Both the position numbers and the translations under genes were made by a program. From Leucocoprinus leucothites (taxonomy: Eukaryota; Basidiomycota; Agaricomycetes; Agaricales; Agaricaceae), in the NCBI GenBank assembly GCA_013368445.1, contig JAACJO010000021.1:1-64000 (forward strand): DNA of 64,000 bases, written 5' to 3'. The notes under the pieces are model-generated. The model did not search any database. It worked only from the letters and a program-made list of their open reading frames with translations, and was not told the DNA's origin. Each line of letters opens with the position of its first letter. Position 1 is the first letter of the stretch. Of the stretch, positions 11,491 through 22,407 are shown piece after piece.

Positions 11491-12363
11491 CCACCTTCGA
11501 CAGCCTTTTTAAGGGTTTATCATTCCACCCTGGGGAATCACCACTCCAATAAATCCAATGCTCAATTGTTGCAGCCTCCAGCTGGTGATCCACTGTTGTT
11601 GTTACTCCCTTCCGCAGATGTTCCACCGTTGAGCGGGTGCTGAACCCCTAAATCTTGAACAATTTATCAATCTCTGGCCATAATTTATGATAAAACTAGT
11701 TTTCGGTCAGGCTCTTTTTTTTTCCGGGGCCTCATCCTGTATCTCTGCACCAATTAAGTCGTGTGAGGGTTGGTTCAAGGGTGATTTCGTACCTTGTTAA
11801 CCGGTTTTCCCTCGCTGTTTCGGATTCCCTGGTCCCCATGGCAATACCTCTGTCCTTCTCTCTTTCACGGTGTCTCTTCCGCCTGTTCCTCGCAGGCTCA
11901 TGTTTATGAGCCTTCTTATCCTTCGCTCTCTGCATCCGCTAGCTCTTGCTTCGATCAGGTACATTTCAATTATATGGAATTTATCTTTCTCTTCTCATGA
12001 TTCAAACTTGGAAAAGTAGTCTATGACCTGGCACCCTGACATTGACTCGAGTAGAGATGAGGTTGTGCAGAGGAAATGCAGTGAATTTTGTATAAATAAT
12101 CAGCTTTCATCTAAAATCATAATCGTCTACTGTCTACTATTTTCGAGCGAGAATCCGAAAGCCGGAATATCCAATATATCTCCCCGCGCAAGAACCCACA
12201 TGTGTCCTAGTAGAGCGAGAAGTGCTAATTACACCCAGGGACTCGGAAATGCGTTGTGGCTGCATCTCCGGACAGAGGGGGTGACGAGGACACCTGCAGA
12301 CCGCAGCGGATGACCTCACACGATTTTTAGGGACAGAACCGGGTACCCTTTCCATGTAATAGT
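11491..12363. other. No gene seen
   Basis: Only short frames without motifs. The stretch ends where similarity to the other JmjC-carrying repeat units begins, at about 12364. Confidence 0.4.
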
Positions 12364-12410
12364 CTTTGGGTCACTCAGAGAAAAGGCGCGAGGCACCTGG
12401 TAGTTGGTGG

Positions 12411-12510
12411 GTTCTAGTGCGAATGATCACGTGACTTTATGACCTGCTCGAACCCTGCTCAAACTCTGCTCAAACTCTGCTCGAACTCTGCTCAAATCCT
12501 GCTCGATCCA
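12411..12510 (+). promoter_or_regulatory. E-box plus 11-bp-periodic array
   Basis: The order is GTTCTAGTGCGA, then TGATCACGTGA (12424-12434, containing CACGTG), then six 11-bp units of the type CTGCTCGAACC from 12444 to 12510, the last being the GATC variant. It lies 72 bp upstream of the JmjC start codon and the module recurs at five other loci. CACGTG is the classical bHLH/Cbf1 site. Use as a promoter here is inference. Confidence 0.6.
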
Positions 12511-12581
12511 ACCCTCGAACCCTGGTGGATACTCCGACATCGACTCTGCGCCTGCCCCTCCCCATCAATAAAACTGCGATA

Positions 12582-14237
12582 ATGGACCAGTCACAAAACT
12601 TCCAAGAACGTACTCACGTGAGCAGAAAGGTGGACATATATAGCTATTGCGTGTTTTTTTCATCGCGTCCACCCGGAGATGGAGAGGGAGTTCCTGGAGA
12701 CTTATGGATCCACTGTAAAAATGGGGATCACCTTAGAGCACAAGATATCGCCAAGAAACATACCAAGGCAGCCTTGGACAAGTTCGGGGGCGATCTCTTT
12801 CTAAAGACGTCCGGGGAGTGGAACCCTGTGTCTCGAGACGGTCACCCTCCCGTGAGCAAAGTCACCTTCCCGTACAAACAAGCAATCGTCCTCAACATAA
12901 GAAATTTGTCGTGGAGGACGAAAAAATCGGCGAAGGCGCATTTGGAGAGGACAGCTCAAAAATCCTCGGCTTCCGTTGACCCGGAGCTTAGGACGGGGGA
13001 CTCTGATGCAGGGCCACTCACCAGGGACACAGGTGATAACCCTCATCTCGCTTTGACAAAACAAACTCTCACAATTTCTGAAGATCCCCGCGATGAAAAC
13101 GGACGGCATGAAACCGTGCAGGTAACATCCTCACGTGCCCTCAACCCTCTGGTGGCAGAACCGGATCAGGAAAACGACCTGATGGAGGTCGATTCTCCCA
13201 TGAACGCGTGGATCGCTCCCCTAGTCGAAGAGTGGAAATCAATTTCTGCCATAAACGGATCCAACGAAGACATTGGGATCGAATCCCTCACTCAAATCCT
13301 TCACTATCCCCACCCCCTTTCCTCGAGTCCCCAATCGAGGTCAAGGCTCATTAAGAACCCCCACAAACTTGTATGTGAGTCCCGTCCTCTTCCTAGGGAC
13401 GTATTTCGCGACGCCATGCTGTCCGAGTCCGATCTGGTCATCATGGAAATGGACATGGGGCAGGCAAGGATGTCCAACGTCGATTTAGATGACGCTGTGG
13501 ACTTTTTCGCTCGAGGAAAGGAGTCCGATATCACAATATGCTCCCTTTTCCAGATCAAAGACGTCCTTGTATCAACGGAAAACGGTCTCTCCTTCCCCGA
13601 TTTCATGAAACCTGGGCCTGGTTATGTCGTTCACCACGCCCTACCAGAACACGATTCCCCGTGGCTCCATGCATATATACCTGGCGGTTCGATAACGTGG
13701 CCCCACATCGACACCTTCACCGATTCCCAATACACGGCTCATTTCACAGGAAGAAAGCTATGGTTATTCTGGCCACCTACTCCGGAAAACTTGAAAAAGG
13801 TATGTCTCGCTTCGTTCCAGGGCTCGGACCACCAGATAGATCCCCGGGAGGCTATTCGATCGCTCACGGGGCTGGAGACGCTCCTGCTGGAAAACGATTC
13901 AAGGCTATGTTGGATCATGCCTCCTGGCACAATCCACTGCGTGTTCACCTTCAGCCGCATAGCTACGCATAGTGGATTCAACGTCAACCACTTCGACTGG
14001 TGGAAAGATGCAATTTCACCCACAAAGGACATTCTGTCCTTGATTTCATCGCTCAAGAGCAACGCCGACACTGCCGCCCCCGAGTATCTGAGGGATATGA
14101 TGAAGTCAATGCAGTGCTGGGAAGGGTTGATTTCTGAGTGCAAGAAACGGGGAAAAGGGAAGTTGTCTACATGGATCCAAGACACAACGAGGGAGTTGGA
14201 GGATAACATGGAGAGGCGGAATGTTGAGATGGACTGA
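12582..14237 (+). CDS. JmjC-like 2-oxoglutarate/Fe(II) dioxygenase, 551 aa
   Basis: A single uninterrupted exon. I chose the ATG at 12582 because the paralogue begins at the same methionine (MDQSQN). The C-terminal half has JmjC-type features: H375-x-D377 in PHIDTFTDSQ as iron ligands, K392 in FTGRKLWLFW as likely 2-oxoglutarate anchor, and H452 in PPGTIHCVF as third iron ligand. JmjC enzymes hydroxylate or demethylate proteins such as histones, but the substrate here is unknown. The N-terminal 200 residues (GDLWIHCKNGDH, GDLFLKTSGEW) are conserved in the other copies without a named domain. It is followed by a flank shared with the paralogues. Probably functional, since no break is seen. Confidence 0.8.
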   Translation: MDQSQNFQERTHVSRKVDIYSYCVFFSSRPPGDGEGVPGDLWIHCKNGDHLRAQDIAKKHTKAALDKFGGDLFLKTSGEWNPVSRDGHPPVSKVTFPYKQAIVLNIRNLSWRTKKSAKAHLERTAQKSSASVDPELRTGDSDAGPLTRDTGDNPHLALTKQTLTISEDPRDENGRHETVQVTSSRALNPLVAEPDQENDLMEVDSPMNAWIAPLVEEWKSISAINGSNEDIGIESLTQILHYPHPLSSSPQSRSRLIKNPHKLVCESRPLPRDVFRDAMLSESDLVIMEMDMGQARMSNVDLDDAVDFFARGKESDITICSLFQIKDVLVSTENGLSFPDFMKPGPGYVVHHALPEHDSPWLHAYIPGGSITWPHIDTFTDSQYTAHFTGRKLWLFWPPTPENLKKVCLASFQGSDHQIDPREAIRSLTGLETLLLENDSRLCWIMPPGTIHCVFTFSRIATHSGFNVNHFDWWKDAISPTKDILSLISSLKSNADTAAPEYLRDMMKSMQCWEGLISECKKRGKGKLSTWIQDTTRELEDNMERRNVEMD

Positions 14238-14480
14238 TCCCCTCCCCCTCCCTGAATTTGACCCAAGATATTTCCTATTTTATAGCCACATTTAAATAAT
14301 TATCTGAGTTTATTTGTCACCACCCTTGCGTCAAAATTTTAAAGCATTAGGGGAGCTATGCAAATGGAGATAAACAGACAAAATATCTGGGCACTGGCGT
14401 TTCTCCGATTTCGAGCATGATATCAGACCCAGAGTTCCTGATTTCTTACTCCCGTGATGGGTATTGACAGCGATGGTCAT

Positions 14481-15741
14481 ATCTGTCCCGCAGCGGCTCC
14501 GGAACAGGTCTTATTTCAACGTCTGTGTGTGTAGACTTTCCAGTAATAAGATATATAAGGGAAAAGACGCATGCCTATCCATTTACTCCTCCGTGGTAAT
14601 CGAATTTTGAACTTAAAGTTGGCTAGATAACTGTTTACGACATCCTGGAAGCCCAACGCGGGGTTTTGGGTACTTAATATGCAAACATATTCCCAGAACC
14701 AGCACTATTTTTACGTCCTAGGTATGTGGCTTAGGTCGGTAGCTGCTTTCATCTCAATCTTCCCATCTATGGATACTATCCTAGGAGAAACGTCATCGCG
14801 CTTATCGTCCTCGTCCGCAATAACAATAGAGAACGACCTCTTGCATATATTTAGGGTCTCATCAATATTACCCCTTGTCTAGTGACTGGAGACGGGGGAC
14901 TGGGGCCCTCTCGTTCGCATGTAATCGAAAACGCTCTCTCGTGTTGAATATCCCTCCCGCTTTGGAGATTTATGGCGGAAATTCTTCACGATATGACCGT
15001 AATTCTGCATAACAACCGTCCGCGTCATGCTCACATTTCACGTCTCGCATTTTCGCCTCACCTGGTCGCTTACAGCTGCGTCGGCATCAGAATTTCCGGG
15101 CATATGTGAGGTCTTTGGTCATTGACCTCAGGATATCTGAGGTTCCCGGGGCCAGTGCTAAACCATACGGGCATATCCACACCCTTCACCCCCCGGAAAT
15201 CTGTATCCACCGCACGAATCGCGGTTTTCCTTTGTCCTCGAAACCCAATAGCTGTGGAATCTTCACGAATATGACAAGAGAACGGCAGGTGAGATGTGGG
15301 GCTTTGTCGATTTTGTCTAAAAATGCGTGCACTCCTGAGCCTACAAGGTTGGTTGTCAGTCGTCCTTGGATGGATTTCATTTCGTTTCACGTAAAATACA
15401 GAATGATCATGATGCGCTGCTTTCTGTTCATTGTTTACTGAACCACTATCGGCCGGAGCGGTAAAGTTTGGCACTGTGGCTCCATGAAAAACTTCTCTAT
15501 CATTCTTATTACTGGCCGCTTCACCCTCTAAGCTCAGCGCATGGACTTATGGTGCCACTTTTTTCTGTGCTTTTTTCTGGGTTAGCACGCTAGTGGAGAG
15601 CTTGGCAAACACCCATTGTTCGGTACAGCCATTGTTGTAAGTCCCTGTCATGGAGCCCTCTCTTTGGCTAACGTGGCGTGCCAATAGAAAAGTAAAGCGC
15701 ATATAAGCCACGTGTTGGTATGAGCTCGTTCCAGTATCGCC
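14481..15741. other. No gene seen upstream of the TET/JBP-like gene
   Basis: Frames of up to 134 codons near 15070-15474 overlap on opposite strands and carry no motif or splice pattern. The last few hundred bases presumably contain the promoter of the gene starting at 15742. Confidence 0.4.
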
Positions 15742-17361
15742 ATGCCCACTGTAAGTGCTCAGTTATTACACCTTACACTTGCTAACGCACCGACCGCAGC
15801 GTAGCGGGAGTGACTATCACCCATACTATCTCTCAGCCGACATCACCGCCGGTGGCATTATACAGGCTGCTGCGGATGAAGTCTCCTTGGTTGGTGATGA
15901 CGAGGAAGAGACGGTCGCCATTCCCTACACTTCTGGGGATGATTCGGACCTCGAGATATCCTCCACCGGACCTTTAGGCCCAGCTTCTGCGGTTTTCCTT
16001 GGCGTACGCTTCCGAACTCCTATGGAGGCTTTGCAACAGGGGTCGAGTTCTCCGAAAAGGAAGAAGCTAGTAGGGTTGAGCTTGATTGGGCATTCGACAA
16101 CGTTTACTTACCTTGTCCTAGGATCATTCTAACCCCGAGAAAGCCCCGCTTGATAGGCATCAGGAAAGTGATTCACCAGCAAAAGAACAGGTACGCATGC
16201 CGTCAAGCAACATCCGAGGGCGCATGTTCATAGCTTACAGAGTGGGCGCAACCTCAGGCGTAGGAAGAGGGGGCAAGAGGAAAAGGACGCCAAGGGTCTT
16301 TGGCCTCTACCACAAGCTGCAGAGATTATCGCTGGGTCGATCCCCAGCGCCATTCACTCCGTCACTACGCCGTCCGGCATACTCAAAGATGCGTCAAAGA
16401 CGGTTTATTCAATGAAGAGCGTCCCCATGGGGGATCCTGCTAAGAGATGGACTGTGGAGAGCTTGGTTGCAATGAAATTCACGCTGGTCAAGTTTGAGGG
16501 AAAGTCACCTGCTGCCTTATTCCGCAGGTGCATTCTGAGCGGTAGCAGGTATGACACGCCGATTTGTCTCAGCAATGGGCGCATCATTGCCCTCCGTTCA
16601 GGCATTCCCAACGGCGGAAAATACTCCACAAATGTTGGCCTGTGCTACACGATCGCTAAGTCTCTCAAGCTCAAGGGAAAATTCAAACATATACCCTCGT
16701 ATCACCGGCGCGGTACCTATCGTCTCATTAATTTTGGCATCAACCATGGCAGCGGAACGCAAAATCCGTGCAACTACAAGTTGTATGGTAACGAGGAGGT
16801 AGTGGTGGAGCTGAAACAAAGGGATGAATTTAAGGCACTTGTTGGGTATGTTGAAAGTAGGCATCCATTTGGTTCTTTGGGTTTGGGGGAGAAACTAACT
16901 CCGTAACAGGGGTGACAGAAATGTGGTTCCAAGAACACCACAAGCTGTACCGCGACACGCTCACAAAGCTCCGCCAGCATGATCCTGCCTTCGAGCAACC
17001 TTTTCGCCACTCCAGCTTTCCGATGTGCTGCATGAACTTTGGGCCACGAGTGCGGACATACCAACACAGGGATGTCCAGAATCTGCCATTCGGTATCTGC
17101 GCCGTCGTAGCGCTGGGAGACTTCAATCACAAGGAAGGTGGCCACCTAGTCCTCTGGGAGCTCAAGCTGATACTTGAGTTTCCTGCCGGTTCGGTTATCA
17201 TTTTCCCATCCGCGCTCATCTCTCACTTCAACACTCCGATCCCTCCTGGTCAAACGAGGGCCTCGTTTGCCTTTTTCGCCCCCTCAGAGCTTTTCCGCTA
17301 TGTGGAAAATGGAATGAGAACCGACAGAGACTACTCTTCTGAGCTTCCCGCCGAGTTCTAG
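15742..17361 (+). CDS. TET/JBP-like 2-oxoglutarate/Fe(II) dioxygenase, intact copy
   Basis: TET/JBP enzymes oxidise 5-methylcytosine or thymine in DNA, and fungal members are expanded in agaricomycetes. Five exons fit with all phases: 15742-15750, 15800-16069, 16122-16190, 16241-16856 and 16910-17361, giving 471 aa with introns of 49-53 nt. The catalytic core is in the last exon: H374-R-D376 followed by NLPFG, the GGHLVLW strand, H427 in ISHFN and R438 in TRASF, which would bind 2-oxoglutarate. The N-terminal region is acidic, then basic (RRRKRG). H-to-H and H-to-R spacing (53 and 11) equals that of the paralogue at 54.6-57.3 kb. No frameshift or stop was found. Assignment to TET/JBP rather than another dioxygenase branch rests on these motifs. 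Confidence 0.8.
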
Positions 17362-18224
17362 CAGCGGTACAAAGAGAGGCTGGCAGCCAGTAGCAGCCGC
17401 ATGGACATCTTTCCTGTAATACCCTCTGATAGCTCAGGCTTGACTTCTGTAATATCTTCTGACAGCCTAGGTGTGGCTCCTGCATTAACTTAACCCGCCG
17501 TGCTAATCATTCCTGGTTCTTAATGCTAATAGAGTTCCTCAGCCTATCCTATCCCCGCAAAGTCGCCCATAAGCAGAATTGAGACCGGCCCTGGATGCTC
17601 TGTTGCGGGCACTTGGGCCAACTTCTACCTCTTTATAGTTACCGAGACATGTCCCTCTTAGACCACCAACTTCGTTACGCCGTTGATCTCCACATGGCCA
17701 CTAGTTCAAGGAAGGGATGCAAAACCTTTCAGATGAGAACCCACAGTTCGAGCACGCCCCCCAAGTAAAAAACAAGCGGCAATATCTGGTGAGAATATAT
17801 GGCTGGATCGCCGGGGAGCCAAAAATGAAAATTGCGCCGGCACAGGAGTACTCTGTCCCTCTTCCCCGTGTGCGCGTTTTGACATTTGGTTCGTTTTGGG
17901 TTGTAACACCGCGGTGCATCACCGCATGTTTAAACGCAGCCTAAAATTGATCTGAGCCTCATGGCATGTTTTCGTACTATTTTATCGGGCCGATTGTGAG
18001 AAACCCGGGAAGTCGACTTTAAGAGTCCGTGGTTGCTGTTCTAGGACGTGGTTCAGTGCATCTTTGTGTGCGATGCATCGCACACGCCTCCAAAGTAATA
18101 CCTCCCCGGTCTCTCAAACTTCAGGCTAATTCTTGCATGTCTCATTGGATAAAACGATGCTTGACCATACCCCTGAAACAATGTGGATGATGGTATAAAC
18201 AAACCCACGTATTCTACCCATTAA
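17362..18224. other. No gene seen
   Basis: Short frames only. The 3' flank of the TET/JBP-like gene followed by unassigned sequence. Confidence 0.4.
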
Positions 18225-18535
18225 AGGGCATTCAAAATCATAGTTTTCATAAAAATAAACCAAATTTCTAGACGGTTCTAAACTCCAAAAAATAGAAAAA
18301 ACAAACATTACTGTGAGAATTTTTTTTTTAGATCCTCTGATGTCCAAACTGCTTGTGCTATAGGCTTTTATCTGAGAGAGCCCTCTTGAACCCCCGCGTT
18401 CTGCAGCAGACCCAGTGGTCCGATTTAGTAAATTCGTCTACCATGCTCCTCCACTGAGGTTGGTCCCTTCAACCAGCACGATGGGGATTTAGACAAGCTC
18501 GACAATCTTAGATTGTATTTCAAGGGTATTTTTTC
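18225..18535. repeat. Dispersed repeat, copy 1 (with 26130-26455)
   Basis: Shared text with 26130-26455 includes AATAAACCAAA..TTCTA..ACGGTTCTAAA, TTTATCTGAGAGA..CCTCT and CAACCAGCA.GATGGGGATTT in the same order. No coding frame or terminal structure is visible. Confidence 0.6.
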
Positions 18536-18755
18536 GCCTTTCTCTTGAAGAGCGGATCGCACCACTCAAGATTTTACAGCCCTACCCAATGTCCCTCTCT
18601 ACTGGATAACCCTAAAGGAGCACCGATGCATCCTTTCTTTCTCTTTCTCTCTCTCTCCCTCTAGTTCCCACGTATGTCCTGTGGAAACGAGCGCAATTCT
18701 TGTGGAAAATCCAAAAAAAATCTGTCCATTCGGCGAGACCTACCAAACTTGCGCA

Positions 18756-19130
18756 ATGTCTAAATGTCTATAAAATCCCGTACTGTTCAAATCCCTCCCA
18801 AGATCCCCGCTCTTAGCCAGCTACAGGATACCCGGGTATCCAATCAGTGCGACGCTTATACAATGCAGAAGAATGGAGACGGAACGAAATTTGAGTTATA
18901 CAACGCGTAGGCGTTTGAAGATTAGGATTCCGCCTCAAGTTACCGTGCGGCGAATCAGGGACTACGCCATGCACAAGAAGACCCCGCGTGGACACAGCGT
19001 CCTGAGTGGTGAAGGTCCCTGGAAAGCCTCTGTCTTCAACATGCACACCAAGCATCGTCTCTCTGCTCGAAATACGGAGAGGGCCCGTACTCTGGTTGGC
19101 TAACATTGCGGTCGCGAGGGTCTAGAAAGC
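18756..19130 (+). pseudogene. BAH-domain 5' remnant
   Basis: Parallels the first two exons of the gene at 6946: PKIPALSQLQ matches TKIPTLSQLY, and KKTPRGHSVLSGEGPWKA matches KNTPRGERVLSGEYHWKA. The CT-rich upstream stretch near 18600-18660 is also shared. The initial ATG at 18756 is followed by an immediate stop. The intron donor is lost, the frame stops after the LVG residues, and no PHD exon follows. A truncated relic. Confidence 0.6.
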
Positions 19131-19170
19131 TAGACGGTAGCTCAGCGGGTGTGAGTGCTATTAGAATGGG

Positions 19171-19455
19171 TTGATGCGATTGGGTTATAAGATGTATCAG
19201 TTAGATAACGAACTTGGAGTAGAAAGTCCCTCAGAGAATTTAAACTTCGAGCTGGGAGAAAGGAACGAGGTGGGAGTATTTTCGATGAAGAAAAGCGTAG
19301 ATGCGCCATATAAATTATACGCAACCCCCTACGAAGACATACATAAGGGGTGGACGATGCAGATGAGTGAAAAAAAGCGTGTTCTTCTAGGATTGTCCCA
19401 GGTTTACAGGGAGGTAGCCCTTGGAATCATTCAATCATTCAAAGAAAAGGGGTAG
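19171..19455 (+). CDS. Hypothetical short frame, 94 codons
   Basis: An open frame just 3' of the BAH remnant with charged, protein-like composition (KRVLLGLSQVYREVALG). No homologue in the window and no recognised domain. May be fortuitous. Confidence 0.2.
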   Translation: MMRLGYKMYQLDNELGVESPSENLNFELGERNEVGVFSMKKSVDAPYKLYATPYEDIHKGWTMQMSEKKRVLLGLSQVYREVALGIIQSFKEKG

Positions 19456-19465
19456 GACAGTGGGC

Positions 19466-19620
19466 TCTACTGTAGTGGGAGATGATCACGTGACCGGCTC
19501 AAACCATGCTCAAACCATGCCCAAACCGCGTTCGAACTCTGCTCGATCTAGCGTTTCCAACCGGTGCATACTCCAATATCAGGACTCTGGACCTCCCTCC
19601 CTATCAACCACTGTCAGAAA
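19466..19620 (+). repeat. Solo 5' end of the JmjC repeat unit
   Basis: Contains TGATCACGTGA (19483-19493), then five 11-bp units to 19550 ending in the GATC variant. The following 60 bp resemble the 5' leader of the JmjC gene (GCATACTCCAATATCAGGAC against GGATACTCCGACATCGAC). No JmjC coding sequence follows. Confidence 0.6.
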
Positions 19621-21083
19621 ACGACGCGTTGATTTTTTTAAGTGCTTGATACCTCAAGGAAATGGGTGGGTTTGTATCTGCATTTCGTATTTTATTTTTA
19701 TTTTTATTTTTTCACCTCACCAACCTTCCCAGATCTGGGAAATAATTTCTTTTGGTCTGTCATAAATGCGTAATTCTGCAGAAATTTAATTACGTGATAA
19801 TTTTGGAAGACGAAAAATGCATGTGTGAACTATGGAAGGATATAAAGGCGCTGAATAGACATCTATAGGCTTCGGATGCAATCTAGGTACGGAAAATCTT
19901 CAATATCCCAGCCATCAGGCAGTCCGAAGTTGGCTAAGAGAAAGCTAGGTGAGTCAGTCCTTAGAGGGTGACATCGCCGTTTCCACAAAGGTATTTTATG
20001 AGAAATCCGAATACCCCAACCTCACAAAATCGGCAACTTTCCATCCAGTGCGGCACCGGAAAATATGCCGAAGGTCTGCGTTGTTGATATCTGATCGTCC
20101 CGTCCTAGAAATATCATGGGCATAGGCTCTACAAAACCACTCATCCTGCAGCCGGATGAAATCCGTAACTGTTTGTGACACGTTCTTTTCATGGACGAGG
20201 TCCATAAGGGAAAGAGAGAGGAATTGGTGAGGTTCTCTGGTTGTTTCCTACAGCTTAGGCTCTATTTTCGGGAGATAAACGCGCGATTTCTGGTCCAATG
20301 CCCCATAGTCGAAGCCATTGGTGAAGTAGTCGTAGAACTTTGTGCATAAACAAGATTTACGGGTAAGGTAGATCTGGGAAGCACTGCATTAAACCATCCG
20401 AGGCGTGGTGCTGTTCCTTCATCACAAATCTCCGGGTGTGTCTGAGAAGATCGTGATTCCAACGCGCTAAAATCATGATCATTAGTTTGAGGTCTGAACA
20501 AATAGATGCGCAGTATTAATTGCGGTGCATTGGAGTCCCTTTCAAGATCCCTCCAATCGTAAAAGGGTCTTGCGTTAATATCCCGCATGCGACTGCAAAA
20601 CGGATCTAAATTATGCGCACAACCCCATGATCTGCGTAACGAGTTTGCGTGACTCTTCACCACCCCCGTGTCATTCCCGGAGCTGTTTTCCCTGGAGGAT
20701 CTGAGAAGAAGACTTTAGGAGCCCTCGATAAAGGATAAGTTGTAGTTCCTTTGGGAGTTGGGTTTTGCATCAAGGGCTTTCATCATTAGCTGAAGGCCAC
20801 CGTCATGACGGTATACTACGTCATTTTACTGAGAAATTTGAACGGTCAATCATGAAGTGTTCCTGGATGGAGACAATATACAAGAAGGAAGATTTCGTGG
20901 GAGGACTCGGTCATCGTTTGGTAGAAGCGGTGGTTATAAACCTCCCACATTTCATCGCGTAGCCCCTCAAGCCCAATTGATGGATTTCCGATGAGACGTT
21001 CGAGACGGAATATAATGCAAACTCAAGCCTAAAATACGCCAGCACATGCGATGTTCTGACCTTCCAATGCGAGGACTGCGTTT
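19621..21083. other. Unassigned; weak minus-strand frames
   Basis: Minus-strand frames at 20205-19996 (69 codons) and 20663-20262 (133 codons) have protein-like composition (VTDFIRLQDEWFCRAY, RPFYDWRDLERDSNAPQ) and could be exons of one decayed gene. I recognise neither. Nothing else is supported. Confidence 0.25.
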
Positions 21084-22228
21084 TCACCCGGTGCAAGCAA
21101 CTGCGTAAAAGCGGAGAGACGACCTACGAATTTCTAGCGCCCTGGTTTTTTTTTGTCGAGGTGTGGTGGTAATTTTTTCATCTGAAATTGAAGATGCGAG
21201 GTGAGCATTGGAGGACTCTCCATGGGTCACTGGGAGCGTGGGGGCTACGGCTGGACTGATGAAATATGCGGAGGAGTGAAAATAGAACTGCACTTTATTA
21301 GTTACTACACTTGCAGCGGTGAGGAATGCAGTGATCTGGTCAAGTGCAGACTGAAATTTTAATCTGTCCAGAGTCATATTGATGTGTAACGTGCGCACGG
21401 ATGGGTAGGATTGCAAACGTTTGATAATGCTGTGGTAGGTTTCGTCGGGACTCCAGCCCGTTGCATGGGTGTAGAGCTCCGTAGTTTTATTTTATTTTTG
21501 TCCAGGATCGTTCCAGCGACGGTCGTCCCTAGATAAATGCGGGATTGTGAGGACTTGGGATGGCACCATAAACATAGTGTCCTTAGCGAGGGGGCCGTGT
21601 AGAGCTCGAAGACCGCGAGATACGATCATTCCCGAAGGCTGATATCGTCAGCTGAGAGAGTGTGAAGGGATGGTAGGTGGACACAGGCAAGTTCTGTACC
21701 GTAGTAATAGTCGAGGAGCTCTCCGAGGTTGATAAATTCGAGTTTGGTGAGGAGATGAGCATGGGTGTATAGAAGAGGAGGGAAAAGCATGCCGTTAAAT
21801 GCGATATGTCGAAGGCTGTTTATGACGCAGCCGGAACTCCACATGTGCCTGAGGATGGGAATTGCGCCGCTCTCAGGTTGTATTTGGTCTGAGGAAGAGG
21901 TTGGGGTGGAAAGACCAGGTTGGAGTTTGTCGGGAGTGGCGATGGTGATGGTGTTGAGATTCGAGAATGACAGAATCGCCTACTTTATCCCTGCTGTATT
22001 TTCCAGAATAGGAGGGCCGGTTTGGAGTTTGAGGCGGTGAACGATTTTTGGTGCGGGGTGCTGAGCTTTGAATCAGAGTGTAATAGGGAGCGTCGATGGA
22101 CAGAGTGAGAAGTATAGATGTGTAGAAATCGTCGAGCGTTCCTTTGATACGAGACGCCAGCTCTTCATCGCCTCTTGATCATGCAATGATGGAATGTGCG
22201 AAATGACTCCATTGGGGAGTTTTTTCAT
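21084..22228 (-). pseudogene. F-box/LRR-like protein, copy 2
   Basis: Starts at an ATG at 22228 (MKKLPNGVISHIPSL), the F-box-like N-terminus shared with the copies at 4130 and 38338. Continues through an LRR-like segment (HLPSLHTLSADDISLRE) to a C-terminal part near 21416-21084. In-frame stops occur after about 50 codons and again near the second conserved block, so it is non-functional as read. It follows the BAH-PHD gene at 22.4-23.7 kb in the same orientation as in the block at 3.0-4.5 kb. Confidence 0.55.
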
Positions 22229-22407
22229 TGGGGGGTATTTCCTGCCTGGTGGGCGTGTAACGTTCGAATCTGCTGAAGGTCTTCATCCTTATCAATACAA
22301 AGCAGCTGGAGAAGGCGTTCCGTGTGGAGGTGATCATTGTGAGAAAATCGGTCAATAATTGCACAAATCCCAGCTATATTTCTTCTATTTGACACTACAA
22401 GGTTGCC

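Larger units (their letters stand above)
12364..14480 (+). repeat. JmjC-carrying dispersed repeat unit, copy 1
   Basis: Similarity to the loci at 27023-27775 and 42346-44345 extends beyond the coding region on both sides. The 5' part shares ACTCAGAGAAAAGGCGCG and GTTCTAGTGCGA, and the 3' part shares GAGTTCCTGATTTC and related text for about 230 bp past the stop codon. No transposase, TIR or LTR was found. The outer borders are estimated from where similarity fades, and no target duplication could be confirmed. Confidence 0.65.

Noticed and set aside
12444..12510. Possible CRISPR-like array
   Set aside because: Units are 11 bp, directly adjacent and without spacers, in a eukaryotic genome. 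It is a tandem promoter-type array.
13739..14266. 175-codon minus-strand frame across the JmjC gene
   Set aside because: It is the antisense shadow of the conserved plus-strand JmjC frame. The same shadow appears opposite copy 2 at 42574-43146.
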